Source: a virus. From it: a DNA stretch of 29,440 bases. Position 1 is the first letter of the stretch; every line of letters starts with the position of its first letter. The notes beneath the pieces were generated by a model. It saw nothing but the letters and a program-made list of their open reading frames with translations, was not told the DNA's origin and made no database searches. The stretch spans positions 1-29,440 of IMG/VR virus record IMGVR_UViG_3300036760_000285. One strand, written 5' to 3'. The position numbers and the translations under genes were made by a program. Below are positions 14,311-21,107 of this stretch, one piece after another.

Positions 14311-14456
14311 GCCATCCCCAGGAACTTGCGGATCGCGGCGGCGAGTTCCATCTGCCCCGAGAGATCGCACTCGTTCTCGACCCACGTGAGCAGACCTTCG
14401 GCCTTCTGGAGTCGCTTCATGCAGCGGTGCAGCGCGACGCGGTCGCGGAGGCTCAC
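14307..14456 (-). CDS. 49-aa small helical protein, unknown
   Basis: This short gene fills the gap between the resolvase and the 175-aa gene with perfect overlaps at both ends: GTG 14456 inside GTGA with the resolvase stop, and its own TGA inside ATGA with the next start. The protein begins MSLRDRVALHRCMKRLQKAE and appears to be two helices (residues 3-28 and 33-47). G/C-rich third codon positions agree with coding. No known family is recognised. Its tight packing in the operon is the main support. Confidence 0.65.
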   Translation of the reverse strand: MSLRDRVALHRCMKRLQKAEGLLTWVENECDLSGQMELAAAIRKFLGMA

Positions 14457-14965
14457 GCCGCCCCCTCTCGGAGTTCGGGCCACGCGATCTTCGCGATCAC
14501 GGCGCGTTGGTAGGCGAGACTCGCGCGCGCGCCGAGGTCGTAGTGCAGGAGTCCCATCGCGCGGAGCATCAGCGCCTCAGCCTCATTGTCGTCGGTGCCT
14601 TGATAGCCGAAGCGTTCCCGTGCAGCGATGACCATCTCGACCTTCTTAGCGTTACCACGATCCGTCGCGAACTTCTTGAGCTGCGACGGGATGATCGTGA
14701 CGAACGGGATCTCGCCGTGGTGAAGCGCCAGCCGGATGACGCCGCCGAGCTCGCCGATCTCGTGCGCATGGGCTGCGTGTGCCGAGTAGGCGTAGTCCTC
14801 GAGCACGACGAGGTCGGCGCCCGTCGCGACCTCGAAGATGCGCGCCTCGAGGTCGGCCAGGCGGTCGACCCCGATGAGACTCGAGCGGATCGTGCTCACG
14901 CCCTCAGCGTCGGCGACACCTGAAGCAGAGAGCGACAGATCAAGCCCCATCACGCGCGGAGTCAT
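14453..14965 (-). CDS. RuvC-like Holliday junction resolvase
   Basis: A 170-aa protein with the RuvC fold: RVMGLDLSLSASGVA gives the first acid (Asp9), VVLEDYAYSAH the second (Glu56), IIPSQLKKFATDRGNAKK the basic DNA-contact helix, and TDDNEAEALMLRAMG the third acid cluster (Asp125-Glu128). RuvC enzymes cut four-way junctions; phage versions clear branched DNA from recombination or replication before packaging. It lies after the recombination/replication genes and ahead of packaging genes, as expected. ATG 14965 overlaps the previous stop. Confidence 0.88.
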   Translation of the reverse strand: MTPRVMGLDLSLSASGVADAEGVSTIRSSLIGVDRLADLEARIFEVATGADLVVLEDYAYSAHAAHAHEIGELGGVIRLALHHGEIPFVTIIPSQLKKFATDRGNAKKVEMVIAARERFGYQGTDDNEAEALMLRAMGLLHYDLGARASLAYQRAVIAKIAWPELREGAA

Positions 14966-15543
14966 CGAGGTGTGCGCTTCCTTCCCCGAGCCGCCGACTT
15001 GCGAGCCGCTGCGCGTTGCGCCGGCGTCTTCGGCGAAGCCACGCGCCCGGCGAGCTTGCTGACCTTCGACGGCGGCAGCGTCCCGCCGGGCGGCGCGATC
15101 TCGATCGTGCGCTTCGGCGCATCGTCGATGGTCGTCTGGGCATCGTCACTCGGCAATGCGGCGAGGAACTGGCCGTTCCAGTCGGCGGTGAGCAGCGCCG
15201 TCTCGAGCGTGAACTTGCGCGAGGATGCCTCGCCGCTCGTCTTGTTCTTCATCGTCTTCTCGCCCTTGACGATCAGCACGACGTTCTTGAGCTCGATCCG
15301 TTGGTCGATCAGCTCTCCGATATCCGGGAACTCGAAACCGTCAGGCACGTCGATATAGCCGCCGGTATGGATCTGCTTGTCCATATGCATCTTCCCCCTC
15401 AGATCGTCGGCCCAAAGCTCGGGCTGCCACCACTCGAAGGCGCAGCGGTTGCAGGTCGCGTGATGATGCGGCCAGACATCGCGCTCGCAGCCTTCGGCGT
15501 GTTCTTCATGTCGGTAGGTGTGTCGCCCTCCACACGACGTCAC
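14962..15543 (-). CDS. Zinc-binding protein with basic tail, unknown
   Basis: A 193-aa protein read from GTG 15543, which overlaps the preceding stop (GTGA). The frame is open for 166 more codons upstream, but that part overlaps the transglycosylase-like gene. Residues 4-34 carry Cys4, His15, Cys19, Cys31 and Cys34 (ending ATCNRCAFEWWQPELW), a likely zinc site. The middle (YIDVPDGFEFPDIGELIDQR, then NVVLIVKGEKTMK) is mixed. The last ~40 residues are Lys/Arg/Ala-rich like a DNA-binding tail. An internal ATG at about 15387 behind GAGGGGG could give a shorter product. Function unknown; nucleic-acid binding is likely. Confidence 0.65.
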   Translation of the reverse strand: MTSCGGRHTYRHEEHAEGCERDVWPHHHATCNRCAFEWWQPELWADDLRGKMHMDKQIHTGGYIDVPDGFEFPDIGELIDQRIELKNVVLIVKGEKTMKNKTSGEASSRKFTLETALLTADWNGQFLAALPSDDAQTTIDDAPKRTIEIAPPGGTLPPSKVSKLAGRVASPKTPAQRAAARKSAARGRKRTPR

Positions 15544-16094
15544 CTCGCGCCGGGCGAGCACCATGGTCCCGGGCACCCGCCCCCGTCCCACATCTTCGCC
15601 ATCGCGATCAGGTTGGCCCGCATGTCGAGCGGCGAGATCTGCGGCCAGGAGGTCGGGAACCACGCCGGTTGCAAATACGCAACCACGCGTCCGGGCCAGT
15701 ACTGCGCCATCTGTTGCGATAACCCGCACGATCCGAACGGCACGTAGCTCACGTCCCACACGAGGCACGCCGTCGCGGTGTCGGGATTCTTGGCCCATGG
15801 CCACCAGCCCGATTCGCGCTGGATCACCGACGTCGGGACGGCGTAGCCGCGGCCCCACTTCGCGAAGACGCAGTCGGCGAGCGCATGTTCCCGCGCCGAT
15901 GCGATCCCCGGATGTGCGAGCGCGAACGCCGGCTTCAGCGTCTCGCCTAGCGCGAATCCTTGACATGGACCTTCCCACCGCGAATGGCGAGTTATGACCG
16001 CCTTGGCTTCGAGCGCTGAGGCCGGTTGTAATGCGGGACATAGAGCTCCGATCACGATGCTTGCCAATAGTGCGATGCGAACTAGCTGTTTCAT
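15540..16094 (-). CDS. Secreted lytic transglycosylase-like protein
   Basis: A 184-aa protein with an N-terminal signal peptide (MKQLVRIALLASIVIGALC, cut probably after Ala-Ser-Ala near 27). The mature part carries a lysozyme-fold pattern: SVIQRESGWWPWAKN with Glu94 as the likely catalytic acid, then GSCGLSQQMAQYWPG (G-L-x-Q motif) and DMRANLIAMAKMWDGGG. Such enzymes cleave the glycan strands of the cell wall. ATG 16094 follows GGAGG. It is unusual in being in the early operon, far from the lysis genes at the window's right end, and might serve a role in host-wall modification or superinfection control. Six cysteines suggest disulfides. Confidence 0.7.
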   Translation of the reverse strand: MKQLVRIALLASIVIGALCPALQPASALEAKAVITRHSRWEGPCQGFALGETLKPAFALAHPGIASAREHALADCVFAKWGRGYAVPTSVIQRESGWWPWAKNPDTATACLVWDVSYVPFGSCGLSQQMAQYWPGRVVAYLQPAWFPTSWPQISPLDMRANLIAMAKMWDGGGCPGPWCSPGAR

Positions 16095-16120
16095 GTTCGG
16101 CACCTCCGTTCAGTCGTCGC

Positions 16121-16139
16121 TCCGCGCCGTGAGCGGAGT
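16121..16139 (-). terminator. Small hairpin between ATPase and transglycosylase genes
   Basis: A 6-bp inverted repeat (CTCCGC with GCGGAG, 7-base loop) in the 83-base gap between the two genes, one of the few gaps in the early operon. No T-run follows, so it is at best a weak pause or processing site. Confidence 0.25.
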
Positions 16140-16177
16140 CGCCTGGCGGTCGGTCTGTTAGGCCTCACCTCCCGTTC

Positions 16178-17971
16178 TCACGCCGCACCCTCGAGGAACA
16201 GCAGTGGCGTCGCGACGGCATGGCCTGGTGTCGGGTACTCGATCAGCCCGAGCGTGCGCAGCCGCCCGAGGATGTTGCCGAAGGTCCCGCCGACAGCGGG
16301 TCCGACGGAGTAGCCCGCACGCGCACCGAGCTCCTGTTTCGCGAGCGGGTCGGGGTAGATGTCGATGAGCACCTGCAGGACCCGTTGCTCCGGTCCCCCT
16401 AAGCGCGCGAAGACGGCGTCCTGCAGCGCCTCGGTCGTCGGCGCGATCCGCGGTGACTCGGCGCGATCACGCCCCGGATCGAGCAGCCACACGCATCCCG
16501 GCGCGGGATAGTCGATCAAGCCATCCGAGCGCAGGCCGCCAAGCAGGTTGCCGAACGTCCCGCCGATGGCCTTGCCCACGCGATAGCCGGCGATGAATCC
16601 GACCTGGATCTTCGTAGGTTGGTCGAAGCCGACGGCGTTCAGCCACGCGATGGCATCGAGCACGCGCCGCTGAGGGCCAGTGAGATCCCCGGCGACGGCC
16701 GGGCCGGATGTCCGCGGTACATCAGTCCGCGCGGCTCCGGCCGTCTTGGTCCCCGGGGCAGCCGATACGCGCATGGGGGCCGGGGATTGATCCTCTGCGG
16801 CCTCGAGTCCCGAGGCCGTATGTCGTTGGAGCTCGTCGGCGATCTGCGAGAGCGACTCGGCGAAGGCACGCGCGCCGTTGCGGAGCGTTTCGGTGTCGGC
16901 GTGGATCCCTTTGAGCGCCTCGAAGACCGGCGGCGGGACGTGCGCGACCTCGACGCGCTCGATAACCGGCTCCGGCGGGCTGATCTGCACGAGGTTGGCC
17001 CGCTCACGCTGCTCCGCCGCCAGCTCCCGACGCAGATCCGCGATCTGCTTCCGCAGCACCGCCGGATCGTCGGCCTTGGCACGTTCGATAGTCGCGGCCA
17101 TCTGCACCGTGATCGCGTCGAGGTCGACGTCGGCGAGCGTGGCCACGGCGCGCTTGGCCTTCACGCCGGGAGTCGCGCCGCTATCGAACGTCTGCCGCCG
17201 GCGGATCTGCACGCGCTTCGTGAGGTTGAGCCACGGCGACCACACCCATGCCTCGCCGGGCGCAAGCGATGACAGCGACTCGAGGATCTCCTCGGACTGC
17301 CCGTGGTACTTCACCCAGTCGGCGATCGCCTTGCGATCCTGCGGCGACGTGGTCCGCAGCACGATCAGCGTCTCGATCTGGGTCAACACGTCTTTGTTCA
17401 GGCTCGCCGACCGCTGCGAGATCATCGTGCAGCCAAGCCCGCGCGCGCGGCCGCGCTTCACGATCCGCTCGAACGCGCCGAGACAGCGCGCCACGTCGCC
17501 GGTCGCTCGCTGAGGGATGTAGTCGTCGGCCTCCTCGAGGAACAGGTGTAGCGGCGAGTCGTGCTCGGGCTTGCCCTTCTGCAGGTACAGCCGCTCCGCG
17601 AACATCCAGAGGAACCGGCGCTTGGCGGTCTCGGAGTCGAACGCCGACACGTCGAGGACGGCGGATAGGTTCTCCTCGACGATCAGGTCGGCGATGAGTG
17701 CGCCGCCGCCGGGCTCGAGCGGCACGTCTCCGCGGTAGCCGCCGAAGATCGGGACCGGCAGCCCGGTGCCCTTGCCGTCGGCGGAGGATCGCAGGCCCCA
17801 CCACGCACCGACGGGATCCACGACGACGAACGGCAGCCCAGCCTTGTGCATCTCCTCGGCCAGGACGGCGCCGGCGTTCGATTTTCCAGATCCGCGTTTC
17901 GCGAGGATCCCGATGGCCTGCGTGACGGCCTCGTCGGGGAACTTCAGCCCGGGTGCGAGGGTGAGCGTCAC
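16178..17971 (-). CDS. HerA/FtsK-like DNA translocase with duplicated winged helix
   Basis: A 597-aa ATPase from GTG 17971 (GTGA overlap). Walker A is AKRGSGKS (24-31); Walker B is LHLFLEEADD (141-150), followed by a sensor-like CTMISQRSASLNKD and an arginine-rich strand, as in HerA/FtsK motors that pump double-stranded DNA. After a coiled-coil-like stretch (about 310-420) the C-terminus has two tandem copies of a winged-helix unit, both with the pattern GGTFGN-x-LG-x-LR followed by GLIDYPAPG or GLIEYPTPG. There is no HAS-barrel and no NurA nuclease gene nearby. It could move phage DNA during replication, segregation or recombination. Confidence 0.8.
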   Translation of the reverse strand: MTLTLAPGLKFPDEAVTQAIGILAKRGSGKSNAGAVLAEEMHKAGLPFVVVDPVGAWWGLRSSADGKGTGLPVPIFGGYRGDVPLEPGGGALIADLIVEENLSAVLDVSAFDSETAKRRFLWMFAERLYLQKGKPEHDSPLHLFLEEADDYIPQRATGDVARCLGAFERIVKRGRARGLGCTMISQRSASLNKDVLTQIETLIVLRTTSPQDRKAIADWVKYHGQSEEILESLSSLAPGEAWVWSPWLNLTKRVQIRRRQTFDSGATPGVKAKRAVATLADVDLDAITVQMAATIERAKADDPAVLRKQIADLRRELAAEQRERANLVQISPPEPVIERVEVAHVPPPVFEALKGIHADTETLRNGARAFAESLSQIADELQRHTASGLEAAEDQSPAPMRVSAAPGTKTAGAARTDVPRTSGPAVAGDLTGPQRRVLDAIAWLNAVGFDQPTKIQVGFIAGYRVGKAIGGTFGNLLGGLRSDGLIDYPAPGCVWLLDPGRDRAESPRIAPTTEALQDAVFARLGGPEQRVLQVLIDIYPDPLAKQELGARAGYSVGPAVGGTFGNILGRLRTLGLIEYPTPGHAVATPLLFLEGAA

Positions 17972-18393
17972 GCCGTCACGCCCTCGCCGATCTCCTCGAG
18001 CGTGATCCCGTACTTCGCGCCGAGCTCGGGGAACCGCGCGACGGACTGCTTGTCCTCGTCGCTCGCGTGGGTCTCGATCCAATGGGCGAATGCGTGCGCG
18101 GCAGTCCTGCAGCACGCCGGCCGAGGATCCACCGACTCCGGCAGCGCGATCCCGTTGGCGAGGCGGAGCTGCGCCGCACGCTTGGCGGCCTCGTGGATCT
18201 GCAGCACGGTCGGGGGGAACGCGCCCGAGAACCGCTCGATCGCGACCTTCGCGTCGTCTTGGCTGATGCGGGGGTCGGCGAGCTTGTCGATGTAGAGCTT
18301 CATCTCGAGGTCGTCGCCTGGATCGGTTGGCGCGGGCTGGTGCCAGATCGTCCGCACGTAGGCCAGACACTCCATCGCCTCGCCGGCCTTCAC
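17968..18393 (-). CDS. Possible helicase loader (G39P-like)
   Basis: A 141-aa protein from GTG 18393, overlapping the stop upstream. The N-terminal half, YVRTIWHQ to DPRISQDDAKVAIERFSG then AFPPTVLQIHEAAKRAA, follows the pattern of phage helicase loader/inhibitor proteins (a helix, a D-A-x-x-A-I-E helix, then F-P-P-T-x-x-x-I). Those proteins bring the host DnaB helicase to the phage origin. It lies just after the initiator gene that holds iterons, and no phage helicase gene is visible, which fits. The C-terminal half (AAHAFAHWIETHASDEDK) is helical. The match is a pattern only and the call is tentative. Confidence 0.45.
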   Translation of the reverse strand: MKAGEAMECLAYVRTIWHQPAPTDPGDDLEMKLYIDKLADPRISQDDAKVAIERFSGAFPPTVLQIHEAAKRAAQLRLANGIALPESVDPRPACCRTAAHAFAHWIETHASDEDKQSVARFPELGAKYGITLEEIGEGVTA

Positions 18394-18551
18394 GCCGCCA
18401 CCTCGCTGAGCAGCTGGGCGCAGACGGTGCAGAACTCGAACCAGTCGGCGCGGTGTGCGAAGGTCGCGTTCGGTTGACGCTCGAGCGGCTCGCCGTCCTT
18501 GGAGCGGTGGAAGACGTGGCCATCGTCGACCAGAGTCGCGAAGGCGATCAC
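18390..18551 (-). CDS. 53-aa small protein with Cys pair, unknown
   Basis: A compact gene with GTGA overlaps at both ends (GTG 18551 with the initiator stop, TGA 18390 with the loader start). The protein begins MIAFATLVDDGHVFHRSKDG, continues with FAHRADWFEFCTVCAQLL and ends SEVAA. Cys-x2-Cys with upstream histidines suggests a small metal-binding fold. Similar short proteins with an F-C-x-x-C pattern occur in actinophage early regions. Function unknown. Confidence 0.65.
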   Translation of the reverse strand: MIAFATLVDDGHVFHRSKDGEPLERQPNATFAHRADWFEFCTVCAQLLSEVAA

Positions 18552-19291
18552 AGGCCCGCCTCACGCATTGCGGCCGCCTCACGCATCATGTCGGCCGGCG
18601 TGCGCTTCCCGCTGCCGTTACCGTGACCATTCCGTGCCGGCAGAGGGCCGTCGTTCCATCCCTCGCGGTGCAGCCATGTCGTCGGGTGCGGCGTGTAGGC
18701 GTCGTCGCGGTTCGGGTCGTCGCGGAAGCGATATGCGCCGAGGAGGATCAGCCCCGGCTCGACGCCTCGTTTCACCGCTGCCTTGAACGCGATGAACGCC
18801 TTCGGACGGCCGACCTTGCGGGGGTATGCCTCGTCGTAGAACGTGTCGAACTGATCGGCGAGAGAGAGATCTAGTTCGGTTCCTCTTTGGTTGTTTCTTT
18901 GGTTGTGTGTCAGCTCACTTGACACCTGGGTGTCGTCTGGCTTGATACCCGGTGTCGTCTGGCTTGACATCTTGGGTGTCAAGTGGCTTGACACCTCTTC
19001 GTAGGCGACGGGGACGTCGGGCATCAGGAACTCGTACTCCACCGGTCGGCCGAGAGGCCCCTCGTCCTCGGGCGAGACCCGGTGCAGAAAGCCGTCGTCA
19101 CACATGGCCTTCATGGCCTCGCTCGCCGTCTGCCTGCTTGTGCGAGCCTTGGCCGCGAGTTTCCCCAGCGCCATCCAGAACCGATTGGCGTGCATGTCGT
19201 TGGCGACGTCGCCGATCATGTAGTGGATCGTGAATCGCGCGCCCTTGTAGGGACTGTGCTTGATGACATAGGCGCGCCCGGCGTCGCTCAC
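18548..19291 (-). CDS. O-like replication initiator with internal iterons
   Basis: A 247-aa protein from GTG 19291 (GTGA overlap). Residues ~20-95 form a winged helix with a recognition-type segment SRQTASEAMKAMCDDGFL, suited to binding the origin. Residues 100-136 are a Ser/Thr/Pro/Gln linker. The C-terminal part, FDTFYDEAYPRKVGRPKAF through PHPTTWLHREGWNDG, matches the C-terminal segment of many phage replication (O/DnaD-like) proteins. The linker is encoded by four iteron-like repeats, so gene and origin probably coincide, as in lambda O. Downstream genes include a possible helicase loader. Confidence 0.8.
   Translation of the reverse strand: MSDAGRAYVIKHSPYKGARFTIHYMIGDVANDMHANRFWMALGKLAAKARTSRQTASEAMKAMCDDGFLHRVSPEDEGPLGRPVEYEFLMPDVPVAYEEVSSHLTPKMSSQTTPGIKPDDTQVSSELTHNQRNNQRGTELDLSLADQFDTFYDEAYPRKVGRPKAFIAFKAAVKRGVEPGLILLGAYRFRDDPNRDDAYTPHPTTWLHREGWNDGPLPARNGHGNGSGKRTPADMMREAAAMREAGL
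18884..18906. other. AT-rich tract with direct repeat beside iterons
   Basis: Two copies of TCTTTGGTTGT at 18884-18894 and 18896-18906, in a segment much richer in A/T than its surroundings and touching the first iteron. It resembles a DNA-unwinding element. It encodes the Asn/Gln-rich NQRNNQ linker of the initiator, so part of the composition could reflect the protein. Confidence 0.55.
18907..18994. repeat. Four iteron-like 19-bp repeats inside the initiator gene
   Basis: Repeats start at 18907, 18930, 18952 and 18976 (spacing 22-24 bp, about two helical turns). On the plus strand the consensus is GTGTC-n6-7-GCTTGACAC with small changes in each copy; the fourth, GTGTCAAGTGGCTTGACAC, is an 8-bp inverted repeat around three bases. 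They encode residues 100-129 of the initiator. Number, length, spacing and the neighbouring AT-rich tract match the layout of the lambda origin. Confidence 0.65.
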
Positions 19292-19500
19292 CGATGCTTC
19301 CCCTTCCACGCCGCAGCGTCAGGGCAGGTCGCATGGTGGTCGGTGTAGACGTCGACAACGGCGGCGGTTGCATGACCGTCGGGCATGACGCGCTGCAGCA
19401 CGACGCCCTTCGCCGGCTTCGCGTCGAGGATCATGGGGTTGCCGGTCGTCGCGCTCGGGACGAAGACGACCTCGGCCTCGCAGGAGCGGCACGTCGTCAC
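19288..19500 (-). CDS. 70-aa zinc-knuckle protein
   Basis: GTG 19500 overlaps the previous stop (GTGA), and its own TGA overlaps the initiator's GTG. The protein begins MTTCRSCEAEVVFVPSATTG with Cys4-x2-Cys7 and later has DHHATCPDAAAWKGKHR (His55, His56, Cys59), completing a plausible zinc site. The layout CxxC, M-P-L/I-L-D strand, H-x-x-x-C-P-x-A-x-x-W recurs in small actinophage proteins of unknown function. Lying next to the initiator, it may help at the origin, but this is inference. Confidence 0.7.
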   Translation of the reverse strand: MTTCRSCEAEVVFVPSATTGNPMILDAKPAKGVVLQRVMPDGHATAAVVDVYTDHHATCPDAAAWKGKHR

Positions 19501-19712
19501 TTCTTCGGCGCCTTCCCGGTGAGCTCGAGGCGCTCGGCCTTGGACGTCTCATAGCCCTTGCCGTTCGGTGTGACGATGATCGGCTCGAGGATCCCGACGG
19601 AGGTGATCGAGGCCGCGAGCTCCTTCAGCTCGGTCGGATCCATCGGGCCGCGAGGATTGTCATCTGCGGGGTGGAGCGCGGTGAGCTTGACGGTCTTGAG
19701 GTCGGTCGTCAT
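19497..19712 (-). CDS. Truncated ParB-like domain (71 aa)
   Basis: The protein matches only the first part of the ParB N-terminal fold: DNPRG (box I) near 18-22, then LKELAASITSVGILEPIIVT, and then ends after a short Lys-rich tail (TSKAERLELTGKAPKK). The G-E/S-R-R catalytic CTP box and the helix-turn-helix of the full-length ParB encoded 240 bp upstream are missing. It is linked by ATGA and GTGA overlaps, so it is translated as its own protein rather than being debris of a frameshift. It might compete with or modulate the full ParB. The lack of a CTP box makes enzymatic activity unlikely. Confidence 0.65.
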   Translation of the reverse strand: MTTDLKTVKLTALHPADDNPRGPMDPTELKELAASITSVGILEPIIVTPNGKGYETSKAERLELTGKAPKK

Positions 19713-19936
19713 GCCGCCGGCTCCTCCTTCGGAGCTCGCTTGGCCGTCCCCCGCGTGGGCTTCAGCGCGCCGTTACGGGGACGTCCGCGGCGGACGCGCC
19801 GACCACGGGCGAGGATCGACGAGAGATGCGCCGAACATACGTCGAGCTCCACCTTGCCCTTGGACGTCATCACCTGCACCGACTCGACGGCTGCCTTCCC
19901 ACAGTCGTCGCACACGAACACCGTCTTCTCAGCCAT
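19709..19936 (-). CDS. 75-aa zinc-ribbon protein with AT-hook-like motif
   Basis: Starts at ATG 19936 after GGGGGGAGG. Residues 9-37 hold Cys9-x2-Cys12 and Cys34-x2-His37, a small zinc ribbon. A basic stretch near 46-55 (RVRRGRPRNG) carries the G-R-P-R core of AT-hooks, followed by a Lys/Arg/Pro-rich tail. Proteins of this make-up are common in actinobacteria and their phages and are probably DNA-binding. It lies between two ParB-like genes, so a nucleoid-associated or segregation role is plausible, not shown. Confidence 0.65.
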   Translation of the reverse strand: MAEKTVFVCDDCGKAAVESVQVMTSKGKVELDVCSAHLSSILARGRRVRRGRPRNGALKPTRGTAKRAPKEEPAA

Positions 19937-19948
19937 GGCGCCTCCCCC

Positions 19949-20575
19949 CTATCCGGACAGCTGGTCCGCGAGAGCGCGGACCTCGCATGTGCTCTTGCAC
20001 TTCTCGTGGCCGGCCATCTGGTGCAGGCTCACGGCGAGCCCACGGGGGGGGGCAGTCGGAGCAGGATTCATGCCACGATGGCGGCCGATCTGTAGCGCCT
20101 CCTCGAACGTCTTCTCGCCGGTCTCGACCTCTTCGACCACGCGCTTTGGCAAGCGCAGGAAGGCCAGATGTTGCGAGACATGGGAGCTCGACATGCCTGT
20201 GCGGTCAGCGACCTGGGCTTGGTTCAGGCCGAAGAGCTTCATCAGGCGCGCGTACACCGTCGCGACCTCGAGGTGCGAGAGATCAGATCGATGCACGTTC
20301 TCCGAGAGCATCAGGATCTCGCGCTGCTCTTCGGTGAGATCTTCACGCACGACGGCCGGGATCTGTTCGAGCCCTGCCTCGGTCGCAGCCGCGAGGCGGC
20401 GAGATCCTGCCAGGACGACGAACTTGCTGTCGCCGTCCGGAACGACGATGACCGGCTCGATCACGCCGAGCAGACGTATCGACGCAGCGAGCTCATCGAC
20501 GTCGCCCGGGGATCGACGAGGGTTGACCTTGGACACGCGCAGACGGTCGATCGCGATCTCGCGCACGCCGCTCAC
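19949..20575 (-). CDS. parB: ParB family protein
   Basis: A 208-aa ParB/Spo0J-type protein from GTG 20575 (GTGA overlap). It shows box I KVNPRR (16-21), SIRLLGVIEPVIVVP, the CTP/arginine box LAGSRRLAAA (about 55-64), LSENVHRSDLSHLE and a helix-turn-helix (LNQAQVADRTGMSSSHVSQH). ParB proteins clamp on DNA at parS sites and spread; phage versions act in segregation of plasmid-like prophages or in gene regulation. No ParA gene is in the window. It is shorter than chromosomal ParB (about 280-300 aa) and lacks the usual C-terminal dimer domain, ending instead in a Cys/His-containing tail. A run of nine G bases (20044-20052) lies in the coding sequence. Confidence 0.85.
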   Translation of the reverse strand: MSGVREIAIDRLRVSKVNPRRSPGDVDELAASIRLLGVIEPVIVVPDGDSKFVVLAGSRRLAAATEAGLEQIPAVVREDLTEEQREILMLSENVHRSDLSHLEVATVYARLMKLFGLNQAQVADRTGMSSSHVSQHLAFLRLPKRVVEEVETGEKTFEEALQIGRHRGMNPAPTAPPRGLAVSLHQMAGHEKCKSTCEVRALADQLSG

Positions 20576-20772
20576 GCCGCCTCGCTCCGTCGCACCCAGC
20601 ACTCAACGACACGCCGCCCCAGCTCGATCACGAGCGACCACGTCCGCGCGCGGTCGACCATGGTGTGCTTCCATCCGTCAGGCCCGCGCACCGAGTAGAT
20701 CGCCGTCGCCTTGTGCGGCGTGCGATACCAGCGGCGCAGCAGATAGACGAGGGCGCCGGCGTTGTCGGTCAT
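20572..20772 (-). CDS. 66-aa basic small protein, unknown
   Basis: ATG 20772 overlaps the upstream stop; the TGA overlaps the parB start. The protein begins MTDNAGALVYLLRRWYRTPH and has a beta-like centre (KATAIYSVRGPDGWKHTMVD) and a C-terminal helix (ARTWSLVIELGRRVVECW). It is rich in Arg and Trp. No family is recognised. Tight coupling to parB is the only hint to its job. Confidence 0.6.
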   Translation of the reverse strand: MTDNAGALVYLLRRWYRTPHKATAIYSVRGPDGWKHTMVDRARTWSLVIELGRRVVECWVRRSEAA

Positions 20773-21092
20773 GAGCCCACCCGTTGACCGTCAAGCGCCG
20801 TTCCCGTTCCCACCCAGACGAACTCAACTAGCGGGCGGTGCATCGAGCAGGTTGTGCAGTACGTCGCCCCGTAGAAGCTCGGCTGGCGCGCATATGTCTC
20901 GGCGATCGCGCCGGACATCGTCGTCGTTCGGCCACAGGTCTCGTGCTTGTATGTGTCGGCGAACGGTCGGATGAAGCCTTTCGCGCGCTCCGCCTCAGAG
21001 AGGACGAGATAGGCCCTTTGCTGCGGGACCGGCTCCTCGTCCGAACCGTGGCCAAGACGCGGATCACTAGGATCGGTGACGAGATCAGCCAT
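20769..21092 (-). CDS. Conserved 107-aa zinc-binding phage protein
   Basis: This protein carries a pattern found widely in phages of many hosts: AYLVLSEAERAKGFIRPF, a His50/Cys53 pair in YKHETCG, SGAIAETYARQPSFYGATY and a C-terminal Cys79-x2-Cys82 followed by VEFVW. The four Cys/His residues probably bind zinc. Despite its spread its function is unknown. The start is ATG 21092, 16 bases after the upstream stop. The C-terminus ends GQRVGS like its relatives, showing the gene is complete. Confidence 0.75.
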   Translation of the reverse strand: MADLVTDPSDPRLGHGSDEEPVPQQRAYLVLSEAERAKGFIRPFADTYKHETCGRTTTMSGAIAETYARQPSFYGATYCTTCSMHRPLVEFVWVGTGTALDGQRVGS

Positions 21093-21107
21093 GGGCGCAC
21101 CTCATGC

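Noticed and set aside
14962-16041. 359-codon reading of the zinc/basic-tail gene
   Set aside because: The first ~166 codons overlap the transglycosylase-like gene in another frame and are Arg-rich; the GTGA joint at 15543 gives a better start.
16149-16172. Seven-codon frame after the HerA-like gene (GTGA overlap)
   Set aside because: Too short to judge; a chance consequence of the GTGA at the stop codon is as likely.
16178-18523. 781-codon reading of the HerA-like ATPase
   Set aside because: The added N-terminus is a shadow of the loader-like and 53-aa genes; GTG 17971 sits in a clean overlap and directly precedes the P-loop region.
18900-19000. CRISPR array at the repeats
   Set aside because: Repeats are 19 bp with 3-5 bp gaps and lie inside a coding gene; there is no room for spacers. 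No CRISPR array was seen anywhere in the window.
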